From Luteirhabdus pelagi (GTDB lineage: Bacteria; Bacteroidota; Bacteroidia; Flavobacteriales; Flavobacteriaceae), in the NCBI RefSeq assembly GCF_016827595.1, contig NZ_JAECMS010000002.1, positions 744,001 through 808,000 on the forward strand: a stretch of 64,000 bases of DNA, in the 5' to 3' direction. The translations under genes were made by a program, and so were the position numbers. How positions within the stretch are numbered: position 1 is the stretch's first letter; each line of letters begins with the position of its first letter. The notes below the pieces were generated by a model. It ran no database searches and was not told where the DNA came from. It was given only the letters and a program-made list of their open reading frames with translations. Shown piece by piece: positions 60,688 to 64,000 of this stretch.

Positions 60688-61749
60688 TTATGCTATATTA
60701 ATTTTATTATCCAGATACACTTCCTGAACAGATTGTAATATTTTCACGCCTTCACCGAAGGGCTTTTGAAATGCTTTCCTTCCCATTATCAGCCCAGAGC
60801 CGCCAGCCCTTTTATTGATAACGGCAGTTGTTAAAGCTTCAACCAAATCAGACTCACCTTTGGACCCACCTCCTGAGTTAATCAGTCCTATTTTACCCAT
60901 ATAGCAATTAGCAACTTGTAATCGGCAAAGGTCTATGGGATGGTCTGTGGTTAGGGTTTTATACATTTCACCATCATATTTTCCAAATCCTATCTCTTTG
61001 AAACCAAAATTATTGGTGGGTAATTTTTGTTTGATGATGTCTGCTTGAATAGTAACACCCAAATGGTTTGCCTGCCCAGTTACATCGGCAGCTGCGTGAT
61101 AATCTTCCTTGTTGGTTTTAAATGCCTCGTTCCGTGTATAGCACCATAAGATGGTGGCCATTCCCAGATTATGGGCTTCTTCAAAAGCTTCAGCTATTTC
61201 TTTTAGCTGTCTGTTGCTTTCTGCTGAACCGAAATAAATCGTAGCTCCTACGGCAATTGCTCCCATATCCCAAGCGGTTTTTACATTACCAAAGAGCGTT
61301 TGGTCATATTTATTTGGATAGGTGAGTAACTCATTATGGTTAATCTTAACGATAAAAGGGATTTTATGGGCATACTTTCGAGCGTTCAAGCCCAATACTC
61401 CAAACGTAGATGCCACACCATTACAACCCGCTTCGATAGCAAGTTTTATAATGTTCTCAGGGTCAAAATAATCCGGGTTCTTGTAGAATGAAAAGGTTGC
61501 GCTATGCTCAATGCCTTGGTCTACTGGAAGAATACTCAAATAGCCTGTGCCACCAAGATTGCCGTGGTTGTATAATTGGTTAAGGCTTCTTATTACCTGT
61601 GGATTTCTGTTGCTATTGACAAATACTTTTTCAAGACTATTTTTACTTGGTGTCTGCAATTCATCTTTTGTGATTCTTTCACAAACGTGATTCAAGTAGA
61701 AATCAGCTTTGTCTCCTAAAAGCTCTGTGATATTTATATCTGTTTTCAT
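60688..61749 (-). CDS. fbaB: Class I fructose-bisphosphate aldolase (archaeal/FbaB type)
   Basis: A protein of 353 residues of the DhnA/FbaB type: [28 protein letters not shown] with the Schiff-base lysine region, [14 protein letters not shown], and [18 protein letters not shown] plus [17 protein letters not shown], which bind phosphate. It cleaves fructose 1,6-bisphosphate without a metal. Paired with GAPDH downstream in transcription order. Confidence 0.9.
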   Translation of the reverse strand: MKTDINITELLGDKADFYLNHVCERITKDELQTPSKNSLEKVFVNSNRNPQVIRSLNQLYNHGNLGGTGYLSILPVDQGIEHSATFSFYKNPDYFDPENIIKLAIEAGCNGVASTFGVLGLNARKYAHKIPFIVKINHNELLTYPNKYDQTLFGNVKTAWDMGAIAVGATIYFGSAESNRQLKEIAEAFEEAHNLGMATILWCYTRNEAFKTNKEDYHAAADVTGQANHLGVTIQADIIKQKLPTNNFGFKEIGFGKYDGEMYKTLTTDHPIDLCRLQVANCYMGKIGLINSGGGSKGESDLVEALTTAVINKRAGGSGLIMGRKAFQKPFGEGVKILQSVQEVYLDNKINIA

Positions 61750-61760
61750 TTAAAAGAGGA

Positions 61761-62774
61761 TTAATGAATTCCTAAGCTTTCATTGGTTTTGGCGATGGAT
61801 TTCCCCCCATCTGTTTCAATTCCAGTTAGTGCTCTAATAGCATCTATGGTTTCTGGGATAACAATAGCTTGGTTGTCTACCACGTAGGCATAAAAGAGTT
61901 CGTCTCCCTTTACTTTCAGCATATCTTCCCAAAGAGCAACTTCATACATATCGCCCCAAGGTCTTCCCATATCTAAGAACATTTCCTTGATGGTGTTGTT
62001 AGAAACCAAGCCTTGGTCATATCGAATTAGTTTAATACGACTTGAAGTTTTAAAGGCATTTAGCACTTCTTGCTTTGTCGACTGCTTTTTCAATTTCACA
62101 TTCCAGTAGTGCATATGGCTTAAGGTTTGCGGTACTTTTACTGCTGCGGTGATGACATCCAATTCTGGGTCAACACTTTTAGCATCCGGACCTTGATGGC
62201 TTGGAATATCTTTTTCGGGAACCATCGTATTCATAATACCACCCAAATGACTTTCCCAAGGGTCTGTAGCTCTTCTTAAAAGTGTTCCTCTTGCATAATC
62301 CAATAAATTAGCTCTTTTTAAAGCGGTTAATGTTCTTAAAATAGACGTGGTATTGCAGGAAACAACCCTTGTCGCATTCAAGTTTATAGCAGATTGATAG
62401 TTGTTTTCCGCACTAAAGGAATGTCCTGTAGTTTCGTGTTTTTCGCCACCGTGCAAAATGAATTTTATAATCTGTTCTTTATAAATCGCTACATTTTGAG
62501 CAGCAATCTTTTTAGGCGTACAGTCCACAACAAGGTCTGATTTCTTTAAAAGTTCCTGCATATTGCCTTTAACAGAAATCCCTTGAGATTTCATATTATG
62601 AGCTGCATCTTGAGTTGCTGCGTATATGTCGTAATTCTTTCTTACTGCATTTTGAATACGCCAATCGCTGATGATATCGCAAACACCTGAAAGCTTCATA
62701 TCGTCTTGTAGATTGATGGCATCGGCCACTCTTTTTCCAATGACTCCGTAACCTATAACTGCAATTTTTTTCAT
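61761..62774 (-). CDS. Type II (archaeal-type) glyceraldehyde-3-phosphate dehydrogenase
   Basis: A protein of 337 residues with the type II GAPDH pattern: VIGYGVIGKRVADAI cofactor loop, VVDCTPKKIAAQN, VVSCNTTSILRTL with the catalytic cysteine, RRATDPWESHLGGIMNTMVP and LSHMHYWNV. Such enzymes are the usual phosphorylating GAPDH of archaea and rare in bacteria, whose type I enzyme is unrelated in sequence. It overlaps nhaA by four bases. Confidence 0.88.
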   Translation of the reverse strand: MKKIAVIGYGVIGKRVADAINLQDDMKLSGVCDIISDWRIQNAVRKNYDIYAATQDAAHNMKSQGISVKGNMQELLKKSDLVVDCTPKKIAAQNVAIYKEQIIKFILHGGEKHETTGHSFSAENNYQSAINLNATRVVSCNTTSILRTLTALKRANLLDYARGTLLRRATDPWESHLGGIMNTMVPEKDIPSHQGPDAKSVDPELDVITAAVKVPQTLSHMHYWNVKLKKQSTKQEVLNAFKTSSRIKLIRYDQGLVSNNTIKEMFLDMGRPWGDMYEVALWEDMLKVKGDELFYAYVVDNQAIVIPETIDAIRALTGIETDGGKSIAKTNESLGIH

Positions 62775-64000
62775 ACGTTTTTAATTTTAAGTTTTTTAGT
62801 ATTTTTTAAAAGTATAATTGAACCTATTGTGCCAGCAATTAAAGAAGCAAATAGGATGCTTACTTTTGCGGTATAAATAAATTCTTCGTTTGTAAATGCC
62901 AGTTCATTGATAAACAATGACATTGTAAACCCGATTCCTCCAAGAAAAGCGACTCCATATATTTGATTCCAATTAATAGCATCTGGTATTTTTGCCAATT
63001 TTAATGCAACAAGTAGTCTTGTAAAAGAAATAATGCCTAAAAATTTGCCAAAAACCAGGCCTGCGCCTATACCTAAACTAATTGGGCTGAGCAATACTTT
63101 ACCCACTTCTCCGTGTAAATGTATGCCTGCATTGGCAAGTGCAAAAAGCGGCAGCACCACAAAACTTACAATAGGATTTAGCGATTTTTCTAATTTTTGG
63201 AGGGGAGTTTCGGCTTCTGAACTTGTGTTTTTGATTTCTTCCAATATTTCAAGTTGCTCGTTGGAAATAAGTGTTCCTTTTACGGGCTTAATCTTTATGA
63301 AACGTGTGTGTAGATTGCTTAAACGCTTTAGAAAAGTGTCCTCCTTAATTTTTACTCTTCCTGGAATCGCAAAAGCTGTAAGGATTCCTGCTATGGTAGG
63401 GTGAATGCCTGAAAAGAAGAAAGCTAACCAAACGCCACCTATCCCTATAATGGCATAAAACCACGTTTTCCTAATCCCCGCATAATTGCCTATGATTAAA
63501 AGACCAAAGAACAGTAATCCGTGAAATAAATCCATAATAGAAATACCAGAGGTGTAAAACAGCGCAATCACCAATACACCGCCTAAATCATCCACTACGG
63601 CAAGAGTTACTAAAAATACTCGTAGGGCTATGGGCAAACGTTTTCCGAACAAAGCCAAAATACCTAAGGAAAAAGCGATGTCTGTCGCCATCGGAATTCC
63701 CCAACCTTGAGATGCTTCACCAGTAGTGTTAAAGAGAAAATATAATAAGGCGGGAAAAACCATACCTCCTATGGCAGCACCGATAGGGAGTACGGCATTT
63801 TGAGGAGTCGATAGTTTCCCGCCCAAAATTTCACGTTTTAATTCCAAACCAACTTGTAGGAAAAACAATGCCATTAAGCCATCATTAATCCAAAGTAGAA
63901 GGGGCTCGGTGATTTCAAAACTACCTACTGTAAAGGAAATGTCCATTTTCATTAAGCTACGGTACATTTCTTGCCAAGGGGAATTTGCCCATACCATTGC
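62771..64000 (-). CDS. nhaA: Na+/H+ antiporter NhaA, 5' end outside the window
   Basis: At least 409 residues are visible. Its first visible motif is VWANSPWQEMY, which in NhaA follows the first membrane helix, so about 30-40 N-terminal residues lie beyond 64000. The ion-binding GVLVIALFYTSG preceded by VVDDLGG (two aspartates, residues ~133-134 of the visible part) and GIGFTMSLFI are present. A hydrophilic insert of ~60 residues interrupts the middle (RVKIKEDTFLKRLSNLHTRF). Function: pH and Na+ homeostasis. Confidence 0.93.
   Translation of the reverse strand, partial: AMVWANSPWQEMYRSLMKMDISFTVGSFEITEPLLLWINDGLMALFFLQVGLELKREILGGKLSTPQNAVLPIGAAIGGMVFPALLYFLFNTTGEASQGWGIPMATDIAFSLGILALFGKRLPIALRVFLVTLAVVDDLGGVLVIALFYTSGISIMDLFHGLLFFGLLIIGNYAGIRKTWFYAIIGIGGVWLAFFFSGIHPTIAGILTAFAIPGRVKIKEDTFLKRLSNLHTRFIKIKPVKGTLISNEQLEILEEIKNTSSEAETPLQKLEKSLNPIVSFVVLPLFALANAGIHLHGEVGKVLLSPISLGIGAGLVFGKFLGIISFTRLLVALKLAKIPDAINWNQIYGVAFLGGIGFTMSLFINELAFTNEEFIYTAKVSILFASLIAGTIGSIILLKNTKKLKIKNV

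Noticed and set aside
1-64000. CRISPR array or insertion sequence
   Set aside because: No regularly spaced repeats and no transposase-like protein were found on either strand.

Overview
The window looks like a flavobacterial (Bacteroidota) chromosome carrying a conjugative or mobilizable element. The DNA is AT-rich. Shine-Dalgarno sequences are weak, and several starts have the Bacteroidota -7 promoter box TAnnTTTG. The mobility proteins (BfmA/BtgA-like accessory protein, MobB-like relaxase, VirD4/TraG-like coupling ATPase) and the CusA-TolC fusion are also typical of this phylum. The genus cannot be fixed from the sequence alone.

Layout. (1) 1-990: chromosomal flank with the start of an M20 dipeptidase gene (minus strand), a broken tRNA-Leu and an intact tRNA-Leu(UAG). 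(2) 1.2-4.3 kb: ParB-like and DUF932-like element genes, each behind a copy of the same ~140-bp leader. (3) 4.4-28.5 kb: a large metal-resistance block, all on the plus strand. It holds two RND efflux systems (one pump fused to its TolC-like outer-membrane factor), a PII-like protein, three Fur-like regulators plus a fourth as a remnant, two P1B ATPases, a CDF transporter, a CaCA-type antiporter, extra lspA and lpd genes, and a cytochrome P450 fragment. (4) 28.5-35.3 kb: a cargo island bounded by ~170-200 bp direct repeats. It carries a putative nuclease/HhH-protein pair, an AbiE-like toxin-antitoxin pair, and an unrecognised membrane protein - unknown protein - UPF0489-like operon. (5) 35.3-40.3 kb: the mobilization backbone, with a region rich in inverted repeats, ssb, a RadC-like gene, a candidate oriT, bfmA/btgA, relaxase and coupling protein. 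(6) 40.4-64 kb: 22 tightly packed minus-strand genes reading toward the mobilization region. They include an MFS exporter, a CopB-type copper ATPase, AMP phosphorylase and PRPP-synthetase homologues, a beta-CASP RNase-like protein, an ATP-cone/Mrr nuclease, a universal stress protein, lactate dehydrogenase, a glycosyltransferase/GH130/phosphomannose-isomerase-like cupin set, phosphofructokinase, archaeal-type aldolase and GAPDH, and NhaA (cut by the right edge).

How it works together. The metal block covers periplasmic and cytoplasmic export of several divalent or monovalent metals under Fur-type and PII-type control. The cargo island looks like a defence or conflict insertion. The minus-strand cluster combines carbohydrate-reserve turnover, lower glycolysis, fermentation, nucleotide-ribose salvage and stress proteins, which suggests an energy-limitation or anoxia survival module. 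No integrase, transposase or CRISPR array was seen. The right boundary of the element therefore lies outside the window or has been lost.

The best candidates for an undescribed system are the repeat-bounded island (especially 31958-35072), the nuclease/HhH pair at 28759-29931, and the duplicated leader at 1231/3281.
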